Part shown: positions 12,101 to 26,592 of the stretch, piece by piece
How positions within the stretch are numbered: position 1 is the stretch's first letter
How the letters are laid out: the number at the start of each line of letters is the position of its first letter
DNA from: Wuchereria bancrofti
Lineage: Eukaryota; Nematoda; Chromadorea; Rhabditida; Onchocercidae
Direction of reading: 5' to 3'
DNA: 64,000 nt
Assembly: GCA_005281725.1 (NCBI GenBank)
Contig: SSBO01000012.1
Span: forward strand, 6,637,177-6,701,176
Program-made: the position numbers and the translations under genes
The notes under the pieces: model-generated
The model's input: only the letters and a program-made list of their open reading frames with translations
The model's database searches: none
What the model was told of the DNA's origin: nothing

Positions 12101-12421
12101 AAATTAAGTGGAGTAACAGATTGCTTTTGGAATTTCTCAGAAGCGAAGATTTAAATCATTCAGGCTGCATTGAAACATGTTGTTTACAGTAAATCGAAGG
12201 CACTATCGAAACTTGTTAAATATGGCACTGAGTTAATTAAGAAGAAAAATAAACTGCAAAAGATTTTGTGTAATTTATTACAACATCAGTAGTATGAATT
12301 TAACTTATTCAGACATTTGTAATTCAGTGGTGACAATAAAGTTGAAGACTTGTTTTTTGCATACACTATGTATTATTTTAACACGTTTGTAATTTTACTT
12401 CCTTTTCAAAAATAATTTCAG

Positions 12422-14305
12422 CATTTCGGTATGTGCAGCAACTTAAACATCGTGAAGAGTAAACGTATCGGTTTAAGCAAAAGCAAAAGATCAATTCTTT
12501 GATGGAAAAGACCAAGCGCTGCGGTGAAAAGATCATTAAATTGCAAGTAAAATGTGAAAACAATTATTCGATGGAAAAAATCGAACAAATTTTTGAGAAC
12601 GTTCGTGCGATGGAAGATACCAAAGCGACAATAGACTTTCTCCTCTGCAAATGATATGAACGTTTCCCACCGATGCCAACTCCATAATTTGTACGTGTTT
12701 GCCTATTTGCCTTCGTATAGTTGCCGTTCACCTCGCAGACTGTCATTTGAGTCGAATAGTCTACCCTATTCCTTTATATTCTTGTGTACAAATCTGTAAA
12801 TATTTAGTTTTGGACACTGCATATCGGTAATTTGGACACTGACATATTTGCCACCTATATTATTAATGTTTCCAAAAATTACTTAACTGTTATTAATTCA
12901 TAGGGCAGTAAACAATAAATCCCCTATCTTGAAAAATTGAAGGAAAAGATTAAACGGAAAAAAATTTTAAATTACTGGAAGCTTTGCTGATGGAAGCAAA
13001 ATACCGTCAAGGCAGAACATTCTTTCTTTACCAATTCATTACACAAATCGACTTGTTTATGCATATGAAATAATTTAATTTTTTTACTAACATCATTGGA
13101 ATAGAAGAATTATTTGCATTCTTCTATTCCAATGCATTCAATTCTTCTTTTTTGCAGAATAAAATAAGATTATGCAATTGTTTTATAATTTCAGCACAGA
13201 AACTGCTGCTCACCAACAAGAAATTATTGCAGAATGTCTTCAAGAAAAAGAATTGATAAGAATGGTACTCGTGCAAGATAAGAGCGGTAAGAATTTCGAA
13301 CCCCACCAAATTTGGAAAAAATATATCATCATAAGAATTTGTGGAATGAATCTACAGCTTTACAGAATGAGTCCTAGTAAAATTATTGTCATTAAATGTT
13401 GCACAGATAAACCAAAGCTATAAGATGAAATTGCTACTGTGTAATAATTATTGCTACTGTGCACTTTCCAGTATATTTAACTGAATTTTCTATCCACTCA
13501 TTGAAGTCTGCCTTTCAGTCTGGCGCAATTTTATTTCCAAATCTTTTATAAAATCTTTGAAACTTTATTTACAAAATAGGACCATTTTATCCTTCATTTG
13601 CTAATACGAGAATTGTATTTTTAATATGTTTATACATTTTAAAATAACGGCAAAACATAGCTAGGCATTGTTCAACCGTCATCATTTTCTCCATCCAATA
13701 CTAGACCAATGAAAGATCACTTCTATCACTAATAGCTTTATGAATTTTATTCAGTTGTTCAGTTATTTTATGTCTGGCTACTTTCTTTAGATTTGAGATC
13801 TACTTAGCCATTTATAGGACATAAGCAGTACACTGAGGAAAACTATGAGACTGCAGAATGTGAGCTCGAATTGACAGAGTCTGTGAGAGAAAACCTGCGA
13901 AATGCAGTGGGTGATCATTTTAAATATATATTTGAAATAGCTTTTTTGGTAATAGATTATTCGATCCCATCATTTAGAAAGAAGTGTAAGTAATAGGTCG
14001 AATGGGGCAGAACTTTGCTTGACTCGGAGCTGTTTTAATGATATTTTATTAATGATAGTGTTGATAATTACAGTAACTTCATTGTTTTACTAATTGAATT
14101 CGCATAAAATTTACAAATGGATTTTTAATTTTTGTCCTTATATGTGAGGTTTTTTTTTGAAATATTTTATGGATTTTGTTTTTCTTTTTTCTGACTATTC
14201 CTTTGTTTTTGTCTATTCTTTCTTCTGTCGAGGTTAAATAAAATTCTGATATTTAACAACATTTATTCAGAAATTCGGTAACTGATTTCAGAAGATTTGG
14301 AATGA
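12422..14305 (+). CDS. Candidate small multi-exon gene or pseudogene, coiled-coil-like
   Basis: Not recognised. Four consecutive plus-strand segments have good splice borders and compatible phases: 12422-12458 (acceptor ATTTCAG, donor GTAAAC), 13195-13286 (ATTTCAG, GTAAGA), 13818-13910 (TTTATAG, GTGATC) and a tiny last piece 14292-14305 (ATTTCAG) ending in TGA. Read through they give a Glu/Gln/Lys-rich helix with pieces such as QQLKHRE, HQQEIIAECLQEKELIRMV, TAECELELTESVRENL and a DLE end. No 5' exon or start codon could be joined with confidence. The same frame reads on past 12458 after one TAA with more helix-like sequence (KINSLMEKTKR, IEQIFENVRAMEDTK), which suggests decay or a wrong model. 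The case rests on splice signals and composition, not on homology. Confidence 0.28.
13094..13134. other. Perfect 17-bp inverted repeat (hairpin)
   Basis: CATTGGAATAGAAGAAT at 13094-13110 pairs perfectly with 13118-13134 around a 7-base loop (TATTTGC). In the candidate gene model above it lies in an intron, 60 bases before the 13195 acceptor. Confidence 0.85.
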
Positions 14306-17300
14306 CATATATGCAAGGCAATTAATTTGAAGCTATTTGATCTTCAGAAATATCTGTTGCTCCTCCAATCAGCTTATCGTTTTTTCTGAATTTTATCTTT
14401 TCGCATAAAATTTTCGCATAAAGCACTTCACTGTAAACAGTTCCATCGTCAGGCTTACAAAAATCATATATATTTGAGCCAGGAAATGTTTTGATTACTA
14501 TGTTAGTTGTAGTATTAAATTCTAACAAATCAATAATTAGAAATGAAAACAACTTTGAAGTTGCTTAGCTTTAACATGCTGTGGTGAGTTGTCGTGCAAA
14601 TATGACTTTATTAGAGCAGATTGGAACTGCGAAGTAGATAAAAACTAGAAAAAGATACTAATTTAAGCATTATTTTATAAGCAAATATTAGGTTACAAAA
14701 AGTCCAACTTTTTATTAAAAATTGAGTTGCTACGCTAATACAAAACAAAAAACTCGGGAAGACGGAAATATCTGTTTTAACTGTTTTTGGAAAGGAAGAA
14801 GGAAAGGGTCGATGGAGGACAGTTACGATTTTCAAAATCATCAGCACTGCAATTCCCTTTTGCGTGAGCATCAGATAGTTTGTAAAGGATTCATTGAAGC
14901 ATTAAATTGGCCATTGCATGAATATGAATTTTTTTCCGTGAGCCTATTTTTTATCGTGCATCTCATTTTTTATCCTGACACTTTTCAAGGATACTGTAGT
15001 GCGTATGAGATGTGTTAGAATAATAGTGCTATTCCCTAACATGTCACCAGAGCCATTCCCGACCCGAGCCTTTCATATATTCCAGTTTTACAACACTAGA
15101 AAGGTAAATTTCTGCTAAAAGTCATATGAATTGATTATCTTTCTTTTTGTAATATTTGTTATTCAACCAGTATCTTCGTTTTGGTTTTGCTTCCTCTTCT
15201 TATAATCAAGTTTGAAAAAATACAAAATTTTTAATTTCACTATAAGAAATTGTTTCTGAAAACTGTAACAACCGAACTTATTTTGGATAAATCATCCGTT
15301 CGAGTTGATTCTTGTTGATAAATATGGGATTTTGTTTTGAAATCAAAACGGAGTTTTCTTTTCCTTTAATCACAACTTAAAATAAGAAATAATTCACTCA
15401 TTCAAGCTGTTATTCAAAGCAATTTGACTGTAAATCCATCAAAGCAAATAATGTGAGTAATAGTAAACGCATGGACACCAATAATCAGCTCATGAACAGT
15501 ACAATACACAATAACATGAATTGTGTACTGAAGCATGAATTATACAAACAGGATTATGAGGACTGGGATGTAATAGAAGAGAACAGGAAAACCAGACCGG
15601 AACACTCGACCACTAATAAAAATTGCTTCAACCAGCCAACCCACTAATTGACTTCCTTTAAAATACTCTTTCCTCTCCCAACTCTTTCTAGGTTGCATTA
15701 ATAACCTCTCTGTCATTCTTTGGCCACCGAACGTCAGAAGACAGAAATCAGATGATTTTCACCTACCGTAACCTCCGGACCTTTGCAATCATTGCATTTC
15801 TGGACCGCCGAAGATAATTGATTTCATTTCCTTCTTTTCCAGCTGCGGTACTTCCAAGATAGTGCCAATAGTATCCTCTGCTTCTCTGACTTGTATATAC
15901 GAGATGTACCTATAAAAATATACATGGCCGCTGAAATGTGGACTGCTAAAGAGAAAGTGAACTAATTTCTTGAGAAATTATGTGCTGAGTTTATAATTAA
16001 AATAGACAAAATTGTGATGTTTTTTTATTTCACTGTACTCAAAGGCAAATATATATCACCCCGAAGGTGGTTAACAAACACACTAATATAAGTTGAAATT
16101 TAAATTAAGATTTAAAAATAATAGGAAGCGTCATTCTAAATGATTTCTAGCTTTGCATTGGATACTTAAAGTAAGTATTTCCACATGACAAAATCACATT
16201 GGCTTTTTTGTGCAAAACACTTCACCTTAATTAACTAAAGAAACAGGACACGCGGTTTAATTCTTTGCTCAGTTGTTCGGCTTTTTTATGGTCCTGGATT
16301 TAAGTCATGGATTTTCACAAAACGCTGTCGACGACTGGAGTATATTTTAAGTTTGATAATAAGATATTGAAAAAATTCAGAATGGATAATTGCAGGTAAT
16401 GAAAGACTTGCAAGCTGATTAAGTGAAGCTCATTAAAACATTGTTGAGGGAAGATATAAAAATATATATATGGAAAAAGACAATTTGTTGAAGGATGATG
16501 ATCGTTTCTGCATACATCAGCATTGTTCGTGTTTACACGCTTCTACGATCAAATATAATCCCGAAACGACAATTAATGCCTTACTCTGCCGATGAATGGT
16601 CCTTTTCAGTGTTGGAACAATCCTATTTTGTTCTGCCCTGTTAGGGTTACCTTTCTGCATTCCGAGCTCTAAGTAATCTACAAAATCCAGAAAATCATGG
16701 ATGAAAAATTTTCCTTTTGTATCGCTCTGCTATTTAAAGTCAAATACGATGAAGTGGTAAATGAATGTAATATTTAATGTGATCACATATTCAACAAATA
16801 TTTCATTAAAAAGTGGGTGTAGATTTTATTGAGTTTATACATGGCTTAAAAATATAAATATAAATACAAATATATAAGTACAAATAGAAATAAATATATG
16901 TATACATATGTGGCATTAATCCAAAAACCATTTTGGCTCAGCGTGAATAGTTTTCATGTCAGAAATATTCATGTTGGCCTGTTCTTAACAAGAAAGTTAT
17001 TTCAAATTTTTTCTGGGAAGTTTCTTGTGAATCCAATTTATTTTTCATGAGCTCTCATAACATAAGAAAATAAAAATATTTTTGCAACATTCACAGGAAA
17101 AACTTTTTTGACCTTTTATAAGAAAGCAAGTCTACCACTCTTGCAGTAACTATTTGATTATATTCAAAAGAGAACGGTATTCTATTAATGTTTTAAAAAG
17201 TGTTTGCATAACTTAATCCAGCAACTGATGTAATGGTTTGAATTCATAATGAAAAATTTTGTTTTGGAAAAAGTGATGACGAACTTGGATTAGATATTAA

Positions 17301-20300
17301 AATGAAGTCTTTTAACATCATATTTTTGTCAGCTGTGTAGTATACGAAAGAAATGTTCCAGTGTATTATTACTGCTCATGAGTTCTCATGAGACATCAAA
17401 AAATGACGGAATAAGTGACTTTTTTGTGGATGAACGAAACGATCACTTTCCACATGAACGATTCAGACGACGATCAGCAAAATCTTTTCTGGTCCCAGTG
17501 ATCAGATTCTGGATTTTATACACTGTTGTCTTCACTGTTTGTATATGTACACATGCATTGTTATCTGTGCAGTTAGTTCAACAAATTTTAACTGAAACTT
17601 CTGGGAAAAATTATTGAAAGAACTTAACGATGTAGGTTCGGAGGCGGTAGTTCGGTATGTGATCGTATAATGAAGACGTCACTTGTTGTCAAAGTCTTCT
17701 AAGTCTCCGCCCAACAAAAGAGTGAGTATCAGGAGGAACGGGAGGTTGAGGAAATTGAAAAAGATTTGTTGTAAATTGAAATGTGTCTTAGTGGCAACTG
17801 TTTGTCTCTTTTGAATAACAGTATTCTTATTAGTATTATTGTTATGATTATTATTTGTAACAGCTTTTCGCTTCCACTCACACATATCATCATAGACGGA
17901 TGATATACAAGTACACGGATAAAAAACGAAGGAAATAACGATAAAGTGAGGTGTACTGTGTCTTCGTTAAATCTTCTCACTTCTGTGTTGAGAGCGTTCA
18001 TTGAAGTATGTCTATTTGTCACTCAAGTTTTATTACTATGTTTGAGGGCTGCAAAAATATCATTACAAGTTTTTTTTTGATTCCCTAAATAGGCAACTTA
18101 ATGAGATTGCAGTACGATTAGCCGTAGTACTAATGTAAGATTGGAAAAAAGTTTGCATCAAAACTAATGAGATGATATGCTCTATGTATGATACGAAAAG
18201 TTTTTTACAATTTTCAAGATAGCTTTTTAGTTCCTGAAAAGTATGTGAAACACAGAAGAAGGAGAAGCGATAATGTGTTACTGAGTGCGTTTACTAATAT
18301 TAGGTAGCAATGTTGAGGAAAAGGATTTGTTGCGCTTGAGTTGTTTAACGTGAACAAGCATAAAACAGAGGATTATGAAGAAGGCAACATTGACAGCAGC
18401 AAAATGTGTTAGAACAATGCACTAGGTATTCGTGCTTAGCAAATCCTTTTTCATTCAATTTATTGCTGTAGCACCTTGAATATATAATTTGGAAAGTGGT
18501 AATCCTCAGGCAGCTTGTTGTTTGGTATGCTTCACTGCTTACAGAAATATGAACAGCAACAATAATAACAGTGACAACGATAGTAATAGCAGCACACTCT
18601 CTAATTAATATGAAAGGTTCAACTTATATGGAAAGTAGCATTAGCAATTACGGAGTGGTAAATCGACTTTATTTATTTGATCGCTTTAATTCCGACGACG
18701 CGTAGTGACGTCGATCTCATTGATTTTAAACACCTAATTACTTTTTCTGAAAACATTAAATTGATCAAAAATTTCAATATTTTCAGGACATACTATTGCT
18801 ACACATTACTTCCTAATTTACTCCGATTTTTCTACAGATAGTTTAGTTTCCTGCAGTATTGTGATGGACTAATTTGTTGTGGTGGTGGCGAAGCAGTGCA
18901 GTATAGTGCAATGCAATCAACCGAAGGTAACTTTCATGAGACCATTGGCTTTGAATGAGCATTCAAGGCGGATGTTTAAAACTGTTGTTGTGTAATTGTG
19001 CATGAGTGTGGAGAGCAGCTGCATTAGCAACAGTTGTTGATGAAAGAAGCAATATAAGCTTCAGTAACAGCTATGTATCAATGTGATATTTTTGAGTGTT
19101 TAATTGTGCACAAAAATATGGTACATCTCCGAAAAATTCTCTAAAAAGTACTGTTTCTCCCTGAGATTTAAAAGTCATAACGCATAGCTTTTCACAGTAA
19201 AGCGTACGTCATTTAAAAACTCAGACGTATTAAGCGCATATCAGCTATTCCGAAAATTACTAATTTTATGACATCCAGAAACACACATTTTTTTATTCCT
19301 TGCAGTTTAAATTGTTCACCCAACCTTTTTTTCGCATTAGGCGCACAGTCTTCTTACATTCTTATATATGATCATCACCGGCATTCTCCATTACACATAT
19401 CTTCAACGACATATCATAGTTAGATATTTTCATATAGCTAAATTCTATTTATTGCACATTTATTTCATTCAGCAATTTTCAAAAGAATTCCTTAATCCTT
19501 TATGTTCTCTAAAGGATCCTCTAAATCACTATGTCATTCATCTTCTGAATCAAATATCACATTTTTGACTGAATATTTTCAAAATTTATAGTCCAAATTT
19601 AATGAAGAGAATATGCTGAGAAATAAGTTTCTAGACCGAGGAATAGCATTGGTCTACTGGAATTAGTATCTGAATCGATAGAGTTGTTCAGCTTTTGATT
19701 ACCGTAAGCAAAGTGATTTGCTTAACATATATTAAACAATATCAATCACGTAATAATAATCGATGACAAGCAAAATAGTGCTGATAAAATAGTGTTCTGA
19801 AAACCACAGATTTGTGTAAAATATTAAAAATGTATCCCGCATATATTAAAAATATATTAGCTGTTATAATTGCCTTAGATGTATCTGCTGCACAAAGTGT
19901 AGCAGCAATCAAAAAGCATTTACTTTGGGACGAATCATAGCTTACTGCCTCTTTTCAGAATATTTCTGAAAAATCTCAAATATAGCTTCATTATAAAGTA
20001 AGTTTGACGAAATTCTGAAATGGAAATGTGACCGTAATCAACTAAGTAGAAGTAGGAAACAAGATGTGATTTTGTCGTCTTCTCTGCATTAACAAACTTT
20101 CCCTACCTGTGAAAGAACAATAAATACACGTTTGGATTTCGGCTGTAGCTATTTTTACTGAAGTTAAATTTCGTAAGATAGGACAAACACTACAGAAATA
20201 AAAATATTTATTTGTAGTCGACATACTTCAAGAAATTATTTTATATTAAGTATGCATCATTTTCAATAACTTTAAGCGTCGTCCATCCTGCAAATATCAT

Positions 20301-23300
20301 ATAGGTTGATAAAATGCGTTGTTCATGCTTCTGCCAATTCGTTCGGAAGATTGAACGATTATCGTTTACTGAGAACTTGTGATTTATATAAAGATCAAAG
20401 ACTCTTACATACAATGAAAAAGTAATCATTGTAACATTATTAATCATTTATAACTTAACTTACCAAATGAAATAAAAATGTTCTAATTTTTTATGGCATC
20501 ATGGAAAAACTGTCAAAAAAATTACGTACCTGATGTTACAGTCAATTATTAAATTTTCATTTGCATGGCATTTTTTACTTGTTCTCTTGCACGATATTTT
20601 TCTCATTAATCAAGTTATATACAAAGAAAAATTAATTCTGATCTTCAGCAGACAATTAAATTTGAATGATATCAGAAAGCTTTTCTCCATAACTTAAAAG
20701 TCTTACTAAATTGTAATTATTTTATTTTGCTACTGTAAGAAGGCAATATTTGGTGACGATATTATTGGAACTCATAACTGTAGGATCAACCGAAAGACCC
20801 AATTACTTATATATTACATTTTCCTAATATATTTTATTTGTAAAAAGAGGTCATTGACATTTCAATGCAAGAATTTGTGGCACTCAAACTTTGATCTAGC
20901 TACACAAAATTTACTGTAAGACTTGAAAATCTTATCAATTCTCATTGTATCGGAGGCTAAGACCTTACTATCTGTCTGTTTCAAAACAATAATTCATCAA
21001 AATTAATTTTTCTTCCTTAAGTGCATGAAAGTTATGGATACAAGTTTTCAAACTCTTTGTAAAAAAAAAAAGTAAAATCGAACCAGAAGTTCAAGTAAAT
21101 GCATGTCTAAATTGTTTTAGATGTCTGGATTGTAATATTGCTAAGAAATAAATACTTCCATCTGTATCAAGCACATTGAAATAACCATGAATCACAATGA
21201 TTCATTTTCTGAATGCTGGAAAATTAGTGTCTCATTATTATTTTTTGCATAATCACTTGCCATTATGCTTTAGAAACTTAAATATGTCTAATATATCTTC
21301 CATAATATTTACTGCTGAGATAACAACTATATGCAATGAGAATTAAAAAAGTCTAGCTTTCGTCGTTTTTGCATTTAAAATAAACATGACCATTTTCACT
21401 CTCTTCTCCGTCTTCAATGAATATCCCTTCATATTAGGACAACGAAGTTGTTTGTGGTTCTGATGTAGTTGAATATGTTTTATTACCAAAGCTATCATTA
21501 ATATCGACAAGTTCTGCTAGAGTGTGGGAAAATTTGTGAAAGCCTCATTTTATACTTGGTATGTAGCTGTACACTTCAAAACTCGGTTTTCTGCTCTTCA
21601 GTAGGGAAGAAAATTACCAGATCAGGAAGTTAGTTGAGCAAAATAAATCCAATTAAACGAAGTGAGTCACGGAATGCAATAGCAAGAAATACATTTTTGA
21701 TTCCGTTATTTTTGAACACTCTTGATTTGGGAATAGAATAGTGTTAGCACCAAAAAACAGTAAGCCAAATTTTACTTGCAAAGTTGCGTACATTCTGATT
21801 ATAGTATTTCAAATGATCATCAGCACGTTGGTATTTAGAACAAACTTTCATTTTAATATTTAGAAAAAACTCTAAATATTATTTTACTTGTGATTATCCG
21901 TATGCGAAAGATGTAATAATATTTGAAATTGACTTTTAAAACTCTAAACATCCGTCATTTACGTTATTATTTTTTGCAGTATTAGTTAGCTTCCTACTCT
22001 ATGCTAGACACATGCTTACCAGTAGAAACCAGGGTGCATCCCATTATTTGAAGCATTTAAATAAATATAACTTACGTCATTTGTGTCCTTTATACGAATT
22101 CGTGCTGCTGCGATTTACCTCAGTATTTGCTTTAGAATGATAAAATTCTATCTAGAAAGCTCATTTAATAATCTATTTTATTAACATTTCTCATTTTTTC
22201 CATTGTTTATTATTTTCCATGTGGCGACTGATAAATTACATAATGAGGTAGGTAGAGGAATTTTCTCGTCCTTAAATTATTTTGTCACATTTCTACAAAA
22301 ATTTCAACTGAAATGCCAAATGTTTAGCGCGGTAAATTCTCTGGCTAAAACATCGGAATATCTTTATTCTTTTTTTTTTTTTTAATTTAGAAAAATGTAA
22401 GCAATAAATTTCGTTGCACTTGTCATTCCCTACTCACTTAAGGGAACTACTTCGGATTGGGAACTGCTTTGAAAGTATTGAATGATTCTTGCAATTATTG
22501 CAGTGTGTAAAGTGGTTAACAGAAGAATTTGAAGTTCATGGCAGGTCTAAAAAATACAAGATGGGTCGTGCTAGATGACAGCAACTAACGGATTATCTCC
22601 TTTCAATAAGCATATTTGTAGGTTTTTAATGATATGCGAAAAGACGCATACTATTTTACTGTGGCATGCAGTAATTGCCTGGCCAACGACTGCATGAACT
22701 GTACACCAAAGGGATGCGAATGAGCAATTACTGAAAAGAATTCTTGAATTAGAGGTATAGTCAGTGAACCGGAACAATAACTAGCTTCAGTGGTAATACT
22801 GACCTATTTCAGCTAGCGGATGTGCAGAGAAAATCGATCAGTATAACAATTGTTTTGTTATAATAATTTGCATATTACTTCCTAGTAATAATACTGCTTG
22901 CAATGTTGGCTACTTTTCTTTCTCTCTGCCTCTTCTCCTTTTTCTACCACTTCTTTACCTTTCAAAAGTAGAATCACTGCTTTTTTGTCTTTGGTGATTT
23001 CATAGTGAAGGAGTCAGAACTATTTTTGATTTACATAGGGCGCTGCATACTGCTTTGTTGCAGGTATCACTGCAGCTTGGAAGATTAACCAAGCTGTCAA
23101 ATTGACCATTTTGACATGACCATCTTATGACATGATTTTTAGTATCTGACTTCGTTATTTAGAAGTTGCTAGTATAATATTTTGCTTTTAAATTATAAAA
23201 AACCAATAAAATATTGGCATATTTATTTGAATTCAAGTTCATCAAATTTCTCGAATTAATTTATGAGTCCTAGTTCACTGAATCAATTTGTCTAGAAAAT

Positions 23301-26300
23301 ACTAATATTGATCGAAGTCAGTAAATTTCTTAAAATCAGTAAATTTTTTTTTTTATAACTTGATTGCAAACAGCAAAATACTAAGGTGTTATTGATGTTG
23401 AGAGCAATTTGTCAGTGTTTGTCATATGTCACAGTGAGTGCTTATTTGTTTGATGGGAACCTGATAAGAAATGATTGGAGTACCTTGACATAATTACATC
23501 AAACTATGACATGCAGATAAGCAATCAAGATACTGAAGGCACGAAGCCTACATCACCGTATTCCCTAACTTCATGGCTTACCTTTATAAGTTTTTCTTAG
23601 TGATCATTAATGCCAAATTAGTGGTTTGCGTGACCAGAATCATTTTAAAAACATGTTGGTGTAGAAAATGTGATACTGAAGTTCAAAAACTGTTTTGCTT
23701 TAAAACAGAGTAGGATAATTAGTATTGCAAAATGTATGCACCACTTTTCACTGCTTAAATCAATTGTTTAAAAATTTCTTGGATAAAACAATTATATCCT
23801 ACATGAAGTGGGATGTGTCTGTTTATTTTTGTTTTTTACATTTTCTGTTTAGATCGTTTGATTTTTCATCAGAAATCCATCTTCCTGAAACAAATTTTAC
23901 ATGGCATTAAGAAATAACATGTAAAAAAAGGCTTGAACTCGAAAACATCGTTTCATCAACTTTGAATTGGAATTAACTTTGGAAGTTTCTTTTAGCTTTA
24001 ACTTTAAAGATTAATTTTTATAAACAATAAGGCAATAAATTTTTCACTTTGAATGATGATTTTGGGAAAAATTTTTTTTTATTTCAAAAATTTTTTTTTT
24101 TTTTAGCAAAGCAAGTTGGTAAAAACAAGCAATCGGTATTTCTGGCAAAAATTCATTGCTATCAAATTCATTGCTATTACTATGACACATTAGTTTGACA
24201 GTTTGGGTTGGTATCTCTTCCCTAAACGTAATATGAGCTGCAATCAACGAATCATATGCAACAAGATATAGTTTCTGTGTATCTGTCAATCAATCTATCG
24301 TAAATTATTAAGGCTGATTAATTAGCCATTCGAATATGACATTTGCAAACTTAAAATCTTCCATCTTCTCAATAACAAGAAAGTTTAAGAATCGGACTTT
24401 AGCAGTCCATTTACTAATAAATTGGTTTTTATCATTTCCGACCAAGGATCAAATATTGCATTTTTATCAAGCCTTTATTATCGTGTAAATTACCTTCTTT
24501 TGAAATATACTTTATTTTCTCGGATGAAATTCCTACAAATTCACAGCGTTAGATGGAAAAATCATATAAGAAATCAATGCTTCCACCTAGTGAAAAGGAT
24601 GTGCAAAACACGTGGGCAGCATGAATACATCAAGAATGGCATACCAAATCTATTCAATTGGAAAAGGAAAGGAAGTATTATGGATGAATTTAGATTAGAA
24701 GGATTAACATTTGAGCTCGTTATTAGCATTGTGATGCACCTCTCAGCACTGCTATGTTCTACCCAAGCCAGTACCATCGGCTTATCTAGGCTACATATTT
24801 CGTGTATCTAACTGATTATGAAGTGCTTCAAATTTAAATAAATTGTCATCTTCTATAAAAAACTTTTATTTTCTAAAAAATAATAATTCCAAAAAAAAGA
24901 CTTTTGATTAGAATTTCAAGACTTCATTTTATTATTGCATTTAACATTTAACAGCAAGTGAAACAGGTGTTTAAGTGTCAGAACTTCCTTAGAGGAAAAC
25001 TGAACTCAGGAGACATGTGAATCTAATGTAATTTTGTCAAAATTGTAGAAGATTGATAATGTTTCGTACTAGATTTTTAAGTTCTCCCTAACTTTCTGAT
25101 ATGTTTCAGATTCAACGAAAAGTTATTACTTTTTGGTTTGATGATGATTCATTTTACTATTAAGAAAAAATTATTCCAACTCAAATTTATTATTATTTTA
25201 ATTATTTGTGTAGTCTTGTATCCTAAATAACTAAAATGATCTTCATAATAAATTTGAAAGTGCAGACGGAATAGAATAATTAACTCACCGAAGTGTTTTT
25301 TTATTGTACGAAAAATTCGATGATAGTTGTGCCCAGTTTTCAATTTCAAAGCAATTAAATTACGAAGCTAATGATTATTTGATTTACGCATCCTGCCAAA
25401 ACCACAAATTAGCAATGAATAATGCTAATGGCAGAGATTCCTATGATGTGAAGGATAAGGTTAATCCAATGGATTTAATATCATGCAGTTTGAAATGAAG
25501 CAAGCCTGCTTCAGTCGTTTGTCTTAGGAAAAGGCATACTATGTTTGAAATTGTCGTAGTAACCATAGTTTTTTATGCGTTTGAGTGCCTATAAATATTT
25601 AAAGTAATCATATATCTAAAAAATTAATAAGCATTATGAGATTTGTAAGTACAATTTACAAGCATATTATCCCTCAGAATTGAAATTAAAAGCAAGTGCT
25701 GTTGAAAATATTTGTTGAAACAAATTTGGGAAGAATTGTTGATTTCGGGATTTTAAGATATATAAAACAAAAATGAGGCGATAGGGCTAGATTTATGCAG
25801 AAATCAAGAAGGTATTAATCTGCTCCTTACTTTAGGGTCAATAATAGATACAAAAGTTATCAGCTGATAAATTTTAGTTAATGGGACGAGAGAGTAACAC
25901 AGAAGGTAGGACTGAGAGAAAACGACAAATATTGAAGCAATGCACCGTTCAATTGATTTTGTGATTTTTTTTCTCATTTTAAAAAGAATTGTGATTATTT
26001 ATGTTAGAAGCATTTTGAATATTGTGTTCAATGCGACGGGCTGTTGAGGGAGCATTTTTCGAATTATTCAAAGCGATATGTAATAGAAAATAAATAAGGA
26101 AGATGACCAAGAAGGATGGTTACTTACCGAAGGTGAAAAACAGATCGGCTGTATAAGAATTGCCAATTTAATGGAATGGATAATATTAATTCGAACACGC
26201 ATAAGTATCATCACTTAAGTAACCAAAGGATAACTGGATAAAGAGAGTTGGAATGCAAAAAGAGATGAGCGGGCAGAGTTCCAAGCGCATCCAATTTATG

Positions 26301-26525
26301 GAAGGTCCATAGATACGGTAACTGCCCGTAACTGATTGGTTTATTTCACCTCCATTGATTTGCTCTATTGGCTCACCAGTATAATGCTGAACGTTTCATC
26401 CTCACAAACCCGTGGAAGATTTTGCTTTCAAAACTAAAAACTTACGTTGGAGGCGTTGCGGTTTGCGTTGCGTACCATGTGTAACTGCTGCCTATGACAC
26501 GGAAAGGAAGGCAAATTTGTAGACA

Positions 26526-26592
26526 TCACATACATGTATACATATACAACATATACATACACATACACACACATACACAGACACATACACAC
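26526..26592. repeat. CA/ACATAC-rich microsatellite
   Basis: Interrupted CA, ACATAC and ATAC units. Several overlapping open frames over this block are by-products of the repeat. Confidence 0.9.

Larger units (their letters stand above)
4892..12421. other. Intergenic stretch upstream of the GPCR; no recognised gene
   Basis: About 7.5 kb of very AT-rich DNA. I see simple repeats and short tandem duplications (listed separately), two hairpins, an A-rich block at about 9905-9965 and a 25-base imperfect direct repeat near 10452 and 10597. Open frames are all under 90 codons and match no family I know. The GPCR promoter should lie just right of 4891. Confidence 0.5.

Noticed and set aside
17378..17617. 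79-codon frame with a hydrophobic segment
   Set aside because: No family match, no clear splice or leader signal. Length is compatible with chance in this window.
22440..22733. Minus-strand segments with splice-like borders reading MQSLARQLLHAT and LLLTTLHTAIIARII
   Set aside because: Upstream exons could not be joined in phase, and the plus strand reads equally protein-like over part of it.
24422..24811. 129-codon plus-strand frame with ISDQGSN, reminiscent of transposases
   Set aside because: No further motif follows in the right order in any frame, the opposite strand is also open for 67 codons, and there are no terminal repeats.
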